From DAOSVX01 sp035379765 (GTDB lineage Bacteria; Bacillota_I; Bacilli_A; RF39; UBA660): 14,434 bases of DNA. A model generated the notes under the pieces. The model was not told the origin of the DNA. It saw only the letters and a list, made by a program, of their open reading frames with translations, and did no database searches. The stretch is taken from contig DAOSVX010000015.1 in the NCBI GenBank assembly GCA_035379765.1, positions 1 through 14,434 of the forward strand. Direction: 5' to 3'. The stretch's first letter is position 1; each line of letters starts with the position of its first letter. The position numbers and the translations under genes were made by a program. This document shows positions 7,082-13,360 of this stretch, in pieces.

Positions 7082-8224
7082 TTTGAAGAAAACCATATAA
7101 ATCATAAAGATAAAATATAACAAAAGAACAACTATACCGTTAATTTTCTCTGACTTAGTAGATTTATCACTAACCCCTAAAGCCATAGTACATAAAAGTC
7201 CAGCTACTAAACCACCAATATGAGCAGCATTATCTACTCCTGGCAACATAAATCCCAAAAAGATATTTAATAATATTAAAGGAACTATTTGTTTCATTAA
7301 AACATTACCTAAATAAACACGATAATGATACCCAAAATAAAGCAAACTGCCTAATAAACCAAATATTGCTCCACTAGCTCCAGCACTTATACTATTAGAA
7401 AATATTATTGATAATAAAGATCCAGCTATAGCACTAACTAAATATATTATTAAAAACTTTATTTTCCCTAAAAAACTTTCTAATTGACCACCTATTATAT
7501 ATAAAGCATACATATTAAAAGTAATATGTAAAAGTCCTATGTGTAAAAATGCTCCGGTTAATAAACGATATATTTCACCACTTTTTACTAAAGGGCCATA
7601 ATTAGCTCCAAAAGCTAGTAAAGTGCTTTCATCTGTACTTCCTTTACCAAATATATACATAGCTATAAAAATTAGTATATTAATAACAATTAAAGCTTTG
7701 GTAACAACTATTTTTTTAGGGCTAAATATTTTTTCAAAAGTTTTGTTATCTTTGGCAGTCTTTTTATTTATATCTTTAGTTACGTTCATAACTAAGTCCA
7801 AACTGTCTTTAGGATCAATTACATCTTTGGTAATATTAGGAAATAAATCCTTTAATTTTTTATTTTTAGTAATATCCTTACGAGCATTTAACTTTAAAGA
7901 ATCAATATATTTTTCATCAGTTAATTTGACTCCGTCATTGACATTTAAAAATATATTTAAAGTAGGTACTCTAAAAGATAAAGTTTTCTTTTTTATTTGT
8001 TTAATAATACTTTTGGTTTTAAATAAATCAAAATTAAATTGTTCTTTGTTATGAATATAGTTTGAGTTAATCCTAATTATTCTGTAAGGGGCATCTTGAT
8101 TTTCTAGCCATATTTCATCTTTAGCACCAGTTACAACTATTGGTGTATAGTTTTCTTTAGTAACAAAATAATGAACTAATCTCATAACTGTTTCATCTTT
8201 TTTATTTATTACAACTGTACTCAT
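7079..8224 (-). CDS. Rhomboid-family intramembrane serine protease with soluble N-terminal domain
   Basis: Membrane protease expected to cut membrane-spanning helices. Residues 1-170 are soluble, Lys/Asp/Asn-rich, and lack a recognisable motif. The rhomboid core follows, with about seven hydrophobic segments (172-192, 223-246, 255-275, 280-297, 310-328, 333-349, 362-379), a 6+1 plan. Key features: YRLLTGAFLHIG (219-230), HITFN (233-237) with the oxyanion Asn237, the catalytic Ser284 in GASG (282-285), and His335 in NAAHIGG (332-338), so the dyad is complete. The layout of a cytosolic N-terminal domain plus 6+1 helices recalls Bacillus GluP/YqgP, but the C-terminal TPR region of that protein is absent. 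The ATG at 8224 follows GAAGGAG with a good gap. It has its own likely promoter behind rluD. Substrates are unknown. Confidence 0.9.
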   Translation of the reverse strand: MSTVVINKKDETVMRLVHYFVTKENYTPIVVTGAKDEIWLENQDAPYRIIRINSNYIHNKEQFNFDLFKTKSIIKQIKKKTLSFRVPTLNIFLNVNDGVKLTDEKYIDSLKLNARKDITKNKKLKDLFPNITKDVIDPKDSLDLVMNVTKDINKKTAKDNKTFEKIFSPKKIVVTKALIVINILIFIAMYIFGKGSTDESTLLAFGANYGPLVKSGEIYRLLTGAFLHIGLLHITFNMYALYIIGGQLESFLGKIKFLIIYLVSAIAGSLLSIIFSNSISAGASGAIFGLLGSLLYFGYHYRVYLGNVLMKQIVPLILLNIFLGFMLPGVDNAAHIGGLVAGLLCTMALGVSDKSTKSEKINGIVVLLLYFIFMIYMVFFK

Positions 8225-8246
8225 ATTATCTCCTTCGTGTTTTTTA

Positions 8247-8275
8247 ATTATACATTTTTTTTATTAAATAGTAAA
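8247..8275 (-). promoter_or_regulatory. Promoter of the rhomboid gene
   Basis: Minus strand: TTTACT (8275-8270, 4 of 6), 17 bp, perfect TATAAT (8252-8247). The -35 is the loop and stem edge of the inverted repeat just after the rluD coding end. The same element pair occurs before the GT4 gene. Confidence 0.6.
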
Positions 8276-8285
8276 CTATTTAATA
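8262..8285. repeat. Perfect 10-bp inverted repeat over the rluD stop and rhomboid -35
   Basis: TATTAAATAG (8262-8271) and CTATTTAATA (8276-8285) flank TAAA. The right arm is the end of rluD including its TAG. On the minus strand it is followed by A, not T, so it is not a standard intrinsic terminator in the gene direction; it could be an operator or an mRNA 3' hairpin. Confidence 0.5.
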
Positions 8286-9157
8286 CCATCTAAAAATTTT
8301 TGGAACTCTTTTGGTAAGGGAGCCTCAAATGTCATAATTTCATTAGTTATAGGATGTCTAAATTCTATTTTGACTGAGTGCAAAAATTGCCCAAACCCAT
8401 TACTTTTTTTATTATTATAAGTTGGATCATTATGAACCGGATAACCAATATATTGCATATGGACTCTTATTTGATGAGTTCTACCAGTATCCAATATTAA
8501 TGATACTAAAGTGTAGTTTTGATATTTTTTTAAAACAGTTAAATGAGTTATAGCCTTTTTGCCACCACTTTTAATAGTCATTCTTTTTCTATCTTTAGGA
8601 TCTCTACCTATTGGAGCATCTATAGTAGCATTTAAATTAGGAAATACTCCATCCAACAAAGCTATATATTCCCTTTTAATTCTTTTATGTTTAAAATCAT
8701 CAGCTAGTATTTCATGGACTTTATTATTTTTAGCAACCAGCATCAACCCTGAAGTGTCTTTATCAATTCTATGAACTATTCCAGGCCGCAAATCTTCTTT
8801 ACTACTTAGATGTTTACCACGATATATTAAAGCATTAACTAAAGTATTATTTTTATTTCCACTTCCCGGATGAACTACCAATCCACTCTGTTTGTTAATG
8901 ACCATTAAATCGTTATCTTCATAAATAATATCTACAGGTATATTTGCTCCTTTTAAATCACTTTCTTCTTTAAAAGGCTTTATAGTTATTTCATCATTTT
9001 CTTTAACTAAATAACTACCTCTTTCATTTTTATTATTAATTAAAACATTCCCATTATGAATCATTTTTGTTACTAATGCTCTGCTATACTCAGTATGATT
9101 AGCTAAATATTTATCTAGCCGTTCTTTTTCTTCGATATTTGGCACTTTTAATTCCAA
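8276..9157 (-). CDS. rluD: RluD-family 23S rRNA pseudouridine synthase
   Basis: Isomerises specific uridines in rRNA to pseudouridine; the exact sites cannot be read from sequence. An S4 RNA-binding domain (ERLDKYLANHTEYSRALV, numbered 18-35 from the ATG at 9175) precedes the synthase domain. That domain has the catalytic motif HRIDKDTSGLMLVAKN (135-150, catalytic Asp138), VVHPGSG (100-106) and GRTHQIRVHM (231-240). Start choice: the ATG at 9175 has no ribosome site, whereas GGAGG (9171-9167) lies 9 nt before a TTG at 9157-9155, giving the typical N-terminus (M)ELKVPNIEEKERLDKYL and 293 residues. The start lies inside lspA, overlapping it by 47 bp. lspA-rluD is a conserved Firmicutes pair, so they are probably translationally linked. 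The stop TAG sits in an inverted repeat. Confidence 0.93.
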   Translation of the reverse strand: MELKVPNIEEKERLDKYLANHTEYSRALVTKMIHNGNVLINNKNERGSYLVKENDEITIKPFKEESDLKGANIPVDIIYEDNDLMVINKQSGLVVHPGSGNKNNTLVNALIYRGKHLSSKEDLRPGIVHRIDKDTSGLMLVAKNNKVHEILADDFKHKRIKREYIALLDGVFPNLNATIDAPIGRDPKDRKRMTIKSGGKKAITHLTVLKKYQNYTLVSLILDTGRTHQIRVHMQYIGYPVHNDPTYNNKKSNGFGQFLHSVKIEFRHPITNEIMTFEAPLPKEFQKFLDGIK

Positions 9158-9620
9158 TTTTCTTATCCTCCCCATTTATAATTGCTATTATTAATAAAAT
9201 AGCTCCAATTACTATACATATATCACTAATATTAAATATAGGAAAAATATAATCAAAAATATGAAATTCTAAAAAATCTTTAACATATCCCAGAAATAAT
9301 CTATCTATTAAATTACCTAATATTCCTCCATATAACAAACCAAAAGCCAAAATATTGCGATTATTGTTTTTAAACATTTGCATATATTGAATTAATATTA
9401 TTAATACAATAACAGTTAAAACCACTAATAAATTAGTTTTATCAGGCAACATTCCCCAAGCTGCTCCAGTATTACTTATATTAGTTAAATAAAATAATTT
9501 ATCGATTACTTTTATACTTTCTCCTGTGGCAATATATTTATCTATTAATCCTTTTGATAATTGGTCTAATAAAATAACTATAAAGGTTATTAGAATTGTT
9601 TTTTTATACATTGTTTTCAT
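9111..9620 (-). CDS. lspA: Lipoprotein signal peptidase (signal peptidase II)
   Basis: Aspartic protease of the cytoplasmic membrane that removes signal peptides from lipid-modified prolipoproteins. It has 169 residues with four hydrophobic segments (about 8-24, 63-82, 90-106, 132-149). Motifs: DQLSK (19-23), NISNTGAAWG (47-56), GGILGNLIDRLFLGYVKDF (98-116) with the catalytic Asp115, and FNISD (129-133) with the catalytic Asp133. An unusual basic tail, KKIGIKSAKYRRKRTAR (153-169), extends past the last helix and is encoded over the start of rluD. The ATG at 9620 is preceded by GGTGATGAT, so M1 is favoured over M4. It probably leads an lspA-rluD transcript. If the peptide opposite lexA is a lipoprotein, it would be one substrate. 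Confidence 0.95.
   Translation of the reverse strand: MKTMYKKTILITFIVILLDQLSKGLIDKYIATGESIKVIDKLFYLTNISNTGAAWGMLPDKTNLLVVLTVIVLIILIQYMQMFKNNNRNILAFGLLYGGILGNLIDRLFLGYVKDFLEFHIFDYIFPIFNISDICIVIGAILLIIAIINGEDKKIGIKSAKYRRKRTAR
9167..9171 (-). promoter_or_regulatory. rluD ribosome binding site inside lspA
   Basis: GGAGG on the minus strand (9171-9167), 9 nt before the TTG at 9157 and just after the ATG at 9175. It decides the rluD start in favour of TTG. Confidence 0.6.
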
Positions 9621-9635
9621 ATCATCACCATTTTA

Positions 9636-9644
9636 ATTATAACA
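9636..9644 (-). promoter_or_regulatory. Extended -10 promoter for lspA
   Basis: The minus strand reads TGTTATAAT (9644-9636), a TGn extended -10 with a perfect hexamer. No clear -35 lies 16-18 bp upstream, which an extended -10 can tolerate. It sits just beyond the GT4 terminator. Confidence 0.5.
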
Positions 9645-9647
9645 TAT

Positions 9648-9674
9648 AAAAAAGATAAAAACTTTTATCTTTTT
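9648..9674 (-). terminator. Terminator of the GT4 gene
   Basis: AAAAAGATAA pairs with TTATCTTTTT around a short loop (9649-9674), and the minus strand continues in T. It lies 11 bp after the GT4 stop and before lspA. The stem is AT-only except for one G-C pair, so its strength is uncertain. Confidence 0.6.
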
Positions 9675-9685
9675 CCTTTATTTCA

Positions 9686-10795
9686 TTACTTTTTTTCTAA
9701 TAAATCAAACCATTGTTGTTTTACGATATCTTTGCCATATTTTTGAGCTGTTTCTAATGCTCCGGCACTTGTTTTAGAAAGTTTTTCTTTATTCTCTAAT
9801 AAACCAAGTGCTACCCTAGCCATTTCATCAATACTACGATTATTTATTAAATAACCATTGTAGCCTTCTTCTATTAATTCGATAGCTCCCTCAGCAGAAG
9901 AAAAAGCAATACAAGGTAATCCGTAGCTCATAGCTTCTATTAATGTTAATCCAAACGATTCGGTATAAGATGTCATTAAATAAATAGTACTATTTTGATA
10001 CATTTTAGCAACGTATTTTTCATCTTTAAAGCCATGTAAAGTTATTGCTTTTTCTAACTTATGAACTTTAATTAATTTATTTACTTTTTCAAATTCATTA
10101 CCATCACCTATTATATCTAGATGAACAGAATTATTAAAATCATGCATAACTTTAAATACTTTGACTAAGTCAATAAAACCTTTTTCTTTATATATTCTTC
10201 CTACTGATATAAAATTATTTTTATTTAATTTGCTTTTTAAAGGAGGAATACCATCTATAAAATTGGGTATGTAAATTGCTTTTAAAGCCATTCTTCTAAC
10301 TTTATATTCTCTTGTATACCATTTAGTTAAGTAATTAGAAACAAATACTACTTTATCCAAATCTTTAGTAGACGCTACTAATTTATTTATATTATCTACC
10401 TTTAAATGATGATGATTATGTTCCCAGCCTATTTTATAGCTCTTTTTACTACCATATTTACCTAACAAAGTATTAAAAGCAACTGCTGTAGAAATTATAA
10501 TATTACTTTTACATTCCTTAATAGCTTCGGTTACCATTTTATTTTCTAATTTTAATAATTTATTTTTGTTTATAATTTTTTTTAAACAATTTGAATTACT
10601 ATCTTTTTTAATATCTTCAATTAAATATTTAATACTTACTTTATCATCAATATTAAAAACTGGCTTTTCAGTTAATTTATATACAGAAATAATTTCTACA
10701 TTATATCTTTCACATAAAACATTCGCTAAGGAACAAACTGATTTAGAAATGCCTCCATAATTTAAGTTTGCTGTAAATATTGTTACCTTTTTCAT
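9686..10795 (-). CDS. GT4-family glycosyltransferase
   Basis: Retaining GT-B sugar transferase; donor and acceptor are unknown. It has 369 residues. N-terminal half: MKKVTIFTANLNYGGISKSV with the GG loop at 14-15, and VFVSNYL (150-156) before the linker. C-terminal half: ISVGRIYKEKGFIDLV (196-211), LDIIGDGNE (226-234), LHGF (253-256), and the EX7E nucleotide-sugar motif from E279 to E287 in TESFGLTLIEAMSYGLPCIAF (278-298). No membrane helix or signal is seen, so it is a cytosolic or peripheral enzyme. It has its own promoter and terminator, so it is a single-gene unit, not part of a polysaccharide cluster. Glycolipid, teichoic acid or capsule sugar transfer are all possible. Confidence 0.88.
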   Translation of the reverse strand: MKKVTIFTANLNYGGISKSVCSLANVLCERYNVEIISVYKLTEKPVFNIDDKVSIKYLIEDIKKDSNSNCLKKIINKNKLLKLENKMVTEAIKECKSNIIISTAVAFNTLLGKYGSKKSYKIGWEHNHHHLKVDNINKLVASTKDLDKVVFVSNYLTKWYTREYKVRRMALKAIYIPNFIDGIPPLKSKLNKNNFISVGRIYKEKGFIDLVKVFKVMHDFNNSVHLDIIGDGNEFEKVNKLIKVHKLEKAITLHGFKDEKYVAKMYQNSTIYLMTSYTESFGLTLIEAMSYGLPCIAFSSAEGAIELIEEGYNGYLINNRSIDEMARVALGLLENKEKLSKTSAGALETAQKYGKDIVKQQWFDLLEKK

Positions 10796-10810
10796 TTAAT
10801 CACCAATTTA

Positions 10811-10839
10811 ATTATAAAATAATATAACTTTTTAGTAAA
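10811..10839 (-). promoter_or_regulatory. Promoter of the GT4 gene
   Basis: Minus strand: TTTACT (10839-10834), 17 bp, TATAAT (10816-10811). It has the same hexamers and spacing as the rhomboid promoter. The start codon lies about 15 bp beyond the -10, after a weak GGTGAT ribosome site. Confidence 0.6.
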
Positions 10840-10864
10840 GACCTTACTATATTATTAGACAATT

Positions 10865-10890
10865 AAAAAAGACTATTATCTAGTCCTTTT
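10865..10890 (-). terminator. Terminator of the 272-residue membrane-protein gene
   Basis: GACTA (10871-10875) pairs with TAGTC (10881-10885), extended by A-T pairs past a single bulged base, and the minus strand ends in six T. The TAA stop (10876-10878) is in the loop. Confidence 0.65.
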
Positions 10891-11694
10891 AGGTTTTTTT
10901 ATTTTGAATAGTTTTTTTGGTTTCTTTGGCATACCAGAAGAATACTCGCTTGCTCCAATCGTATCACGAGCGCACTCATAATAAGGATCTTCACTTGCTT
11001 CGTGTTCACGAATATTTTCAATTAATTTAGATAAAGCTATGTAACTTAAAGCGTGTAAATTATAAATACTCAAAGGTTCAGCTTTTAAAACTTTTGCCAA
11101 ATTATTTTTCATAGCAGGTTTTAAGCCTAGAAGAACAACTGGTTTAGTTTGGTATTCATGAATTAATTCTTCATTATTTAAAAAATCTTCATATTTTTTT
11201 ATCTCATCTAATGTATGTTGATGTTTTTTGTTTTTGTTATACATAAAAGTTGTAACTGCAGCAGATATAATAGCTGCTATGCTTAAATAAGCAACCGCGT
11301 TACTTGAAATAAGCAAATTAGAAAAAGCACTTTCTAATGATGCTATACCAGTACTTAATAAAAATGCTATAAACATACCTAAAGTCCAAGCCCTACTAAT
11401 AACAAACCCACCCTTACTAATTTTTGCTTTGTCTTCAAATATTTTTTTGTTTTTTATAGCATCAAGAACTTGCTTTTTTTCAATAGCATGAAGGCGTCTA
11501 ATATTTTGGCTTTCCTCTGCTTTATTATAATTAGGATAAAAGTCAACTGTTCCATCTGCTAGAGAAACTTTAATTTGACTAATTTGACCAGTTGTTTTTC
11601 CTTTTATTACCTCAAAACCAGTTATATAACTATATTTTGCTTCGCGAGTCAAAACAAAATCGGCTGGCATTTTATCTTTTATTATTTCACTCAT
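10876..11694 (-). CDS. Unrecognised two-helix membrane protein with basic C-terminal tail
   Basis: I do not recognise this 272-residue protein. Residues 1-95 are soluble, with beta-like stretches (YSYITGFEVIKGKTTGQISQ 21-40, then IKVSLADGTVDFYPNY) and a charged helix (68-92). Two hydrophobic segments follow, at about 98-119 and 129-151, separated by a short turn, so both ends probably face the cytoplasm. Residues 157-240 look helical and mixed-charge (TLDEIKKYEDFLNNEELIHE), and the end is strongly basic: PKKPKKLFKIKKPKRTR (256-272). The tail could bind nucleic acid, ribosomes or lipid head groups; that is inference. The ATG at 11694 follows AGGGGG. Unlike most genes here it has a near-consensus promoter with a perfect palindrome just downstream, plus its own terminator, so it is separately controlled. 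Confidence 0.8.
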   Translation of the reverse strand: MSEIIKDKMPADFVLTREAKYSYITGFEVIKGKTTGQISQIKVSLADGTVDFYPNYNKAEESQNIRRLHAIEKKQVLDAIKNKKIFEDKAKISKGGFVISRAWTLGMFIAFLLSTGIASLESAFSNLLISSNAVAYLSIAAIISAAVTTFMYNKNKKHQHTLDEIKKYEDFLNNEELIHEYQTKPVVLLGLKPAMKNNLAKVLKAEPLSIYNLHALSYIALSKLIENIREHEASEDPYYECARDTIGASEYSSGMPKKPKKLFKIKKPKRTR

Positions 11695-11708
11695 TTTTAA
11701 AACCCCCT

Positions 11709-11727
11709 TTTAGTGATAATCACTAAA
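11709..11727. promoter_or_regulatory. Perfect 9-1-9 palindrome, probable operator
   Basis: TTTAGTGAT, one base, ATCACTAAA. It begins a few bases downstream of the predicted transcription start and ends just before the AGGGGG ribosome site. The central TGATAATCA recalls 7-1-7 Fur-family boxes, but the flanks do not match a family I can name. As RNA it would form a 7-bp hairpin at the 5' end. No regulator gene lies beside it. Confidence 0.55.
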
Positions 11728-11736
11728 GTGCTGCTT

Positions 11737-11765
11737 ATTTTAACAAAAAAGGATGATTTTGTCAA
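11737..11765 (-). promoter_or_regulatory. Promoter of the 272-residue membrane-protein gene
   Basis: Minus strand: TTGACA (11765-11760), 17 bp, TAAAAT (11742-11737), so 6 of 6 and 5 of 6. The -35 abuts the stop codon of the radical SAM gene (11766-11768). Confidence 0.7.
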
Positions 11766-13280
11766 TTATTTAGTTCTCCTATCTCTGATATTACGTAAGA
11801 ATAAATATAACTTTGGAAATTTATTTATTAAAGTGTTTTTTAATAAATTTCTAATATTTTCTTTTAAATCAGCTAAAAAAACTAAAAATTTTCTTGGTGT
11901 TAGTGGTCCGGTAAAAGTAAAGTCATAAACATGTTCCATAAAATGTCTAAATTTAGTATCTTTCTTGTAACACCATTTATATCTTTTAACATAGTTCATA
12001 AAGTATCTAACTACAAATAATACTTCATGATCAGGAAATTGCGGTTGTTTAATAAATACTCTAGTTTTAGGAGTTATTTCTCTTAAGAAGCCAGCTTTTT
12101 CGGCTGTATCTCTTAAAACTGTCATAGGATATGGATAAAAAATATTAGGTACTATTTGATTAGATTTTAATTTAGCATTTAGTTTAACTGTTTCTAAAGC
12201 TTTATGTAAATCTTCGTAAGGTAACCCCAAAATATTATAAGTAACAACTCTTATTTTATATTTTGTAAACCATTTAGAACAATTAATCATCTGTTCATCG
12301 GTAGTAAATCTTCGTAAATATTTTTGCCTTATTTCTTTATTACCACTTTCTAAACCAATATCAATTACATAACATCCTGCTTCTTTCATTCTTCTAACTG
12401 TATCTTCAGTTACTATATCGAATCTTAAATTACAAGTAAATGGTAGTTTGATTTCTTTGGTATATAAATCAATAAACTCATCAAACCATTTAGGAAACAT
12501 ATTAAATATTGCATCTCTAAAATTTATATATTCTATATTGGGATACTTTTTTAAAACGTTTTTTATTAATTCAATAGCTTTTTTAGGGTTTCTAAAACGA
12601 GCATATTTTTCTTTATTAGGATAAACATTACGGAATTGGGAATTACCACAATAAGTACAAGAATAAATACATCCTCTACTTAACATTATTAAAGCCGTAT
12701 TTATTTTAGTAGATTCTAAGTTTTGATAATCAAATAAATCAATATCCGGAAATGGCAAAATATCTAAATCTTCAATCAAAGGAGCTACTTTGTTTTTAAT
12801 AATTTTATTATTCTTACGAAAGTAAAAACTTTTTATTTTGGTATAGTCTTTATTATTGGTTAATTTGTTCATTAATTCTAAAGTAGGATATTCTCCCTCA
12901 CCTAAACAAACAGCATCAAAATTTTTATCTTGCATAAACTCATCAGGAACTAAAATAGCATGATAGCCGCCAGCCACTGTAAATAATTTAGGATTATATT
13001 CTTTTGTCCATTTAGCTAATTTCTTAGCATAATCAAAAGCAGTTGTTCGAACACTTAAACCAACAATTGTAATATTTTTAAATTTTTTTAAGCTCTTTAA
13101 ATAAGTTTCTTTATCTACAGCTTCGGTTAAATGAATTAAATTAACATTGTATCCTGCTTTTTTTAGGACAGCTGAAATCGATGCCAATCCTTCACTATAA
13201 TTGCCACCATTTTTTTGTTTACTTATTTCTGATAAAAAATCGGGATAGACTAATACTAAATTACCTTTTTTGGTTTTCAT
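11766..13280 (-). CDS. Radical SAM protein with B12-binding-like N-terminal domain
   Basis: Iron-sulfur enzyme expected to use S-adenosylmethionine radical chemistry; substrate unknown. It has 504 residues. Residues 1-140 resemble a cobalamin-binding Rossmann fold (GLASISAVLKKAGYNVNLI 31-49, TVAGGYHAILVPDEF 101-115, FDAVCLGEGE 121-130). The DxHxxG cobalt-ligand motif is absent, as in many members of this class. The radical SAM core has the cluster cysteines C204, C208 and C211 in SRGCIYSCTYCGN (201-213). It continues through INFRDAIF (252-259), LRFDIVTEDTVRRMKEAG (285-302), IDIGLESGNKEIRQKY (306-321) and NILGLPYED (349-357). The C-terminal 120 residues are basic and aromatic, with no named domain. 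Possible roles are methyl transfer or lipid/cofactor modification. The ATG at 13280 follows an AAGGATGTAGGG stretch. A separate unit from ftsZ. Confidence 0.9.
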   Translation of the reverse strand: MKTKKGNLVLVYPDFLSEISKQKNGGNYSEGLASISAVLKKAGYNVNLIHLTEAVDKETYLKSLKKFKNITIVGLSVRTTAFDYAKKLAKWTKEYNPKLFTVAGGYHAILVPDEFMQDKNFDAVCLGEGEYPTLELMNKLTNNKDYTKIKSFYFRKNNKIIKNKVAPLIEDLDILPFPDIDLFDYQNLESTKINTALIMLSRGCIYSCTYCGNSQFRNVYPNKEKYARFRNPKKAIELIKNVLKKYPNIEYINFRDAIFNMFPKWFDEFIDLYTKEIKLPFTCNLRFDIVTEDTVRRMKEAGCYVIDIGLESGNKEIRQKYLRRFTTDEQMINCSKWFTKYKIRVVTYNILGLPYEDLHKALETVKLNAKLKSNQIVPNIFYPYPMTVLRDTAEKAGFLREITPKTRVFIKQPQFPDHEVLFVVRYFMNYVKRYKWCYKKDTKFRHFMEHVYDFTFTGPLTPRKFLVFLADLKENIRNLLKNTLINKFPKLYLFLRNIRDRRTK

Positions 13281-13299
13281 TACCCTACATCCTTATATT

Positions 13300-13330
13300 A
13301 TTATATTAACAAATAAATTCTAAAAAGCAA
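13300..13330 (-). promoter_or_regulatory. Weak promoter candidate for the radical SAM gene
   Basis: A perfect TATAAT (13305-13300) lies 19 bp from TTGCTT (13330-13325). TAATAT (13308-13303) would give a 16-bp spacer. Hexamers and spacing are only fair in this very AT-rich gap. Confidence 0.3.
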
Positions 13331-13334
13331 ATAT

Positions 13335-13360
13335 AAACAAAAACACAGTAACCTGTGTTT
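13335..13360 (-). terminator. ftsZ intrinsic terminator
   Basis: AAACACAG (13341-13348) pairs perfectly with CTGTGTTT (13353-13360) around TAAC. The minus strand continues TTTTTGTTT counting from the stem end. The upstream arm overlaps the ftsZ TAA (13359-13361). Confidence 0.8.

Noticed and set aside
7623..8054. 143-codon plus-strand frame opposite the rhomboid gene
   Set aside because: The Leu/Ile/Phe/Ser-rich product is what a Lys/Asn-rich gene gives on its opposite strand; no ribosome site.
11709..11727. Palindrome as the terminator of the radical SAM gene
   Set aside because: It is followed by AAAGGGGG on the minus strand instead of T, and it lies downstream of a good promoter for the next gene.
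11713..11928. 71-codon plus-strand frame over the operator and radical SAM end
   Set aside because: It crosses the palindrome and promoter and is antisense to the radical SAM gene; no ribosome site.
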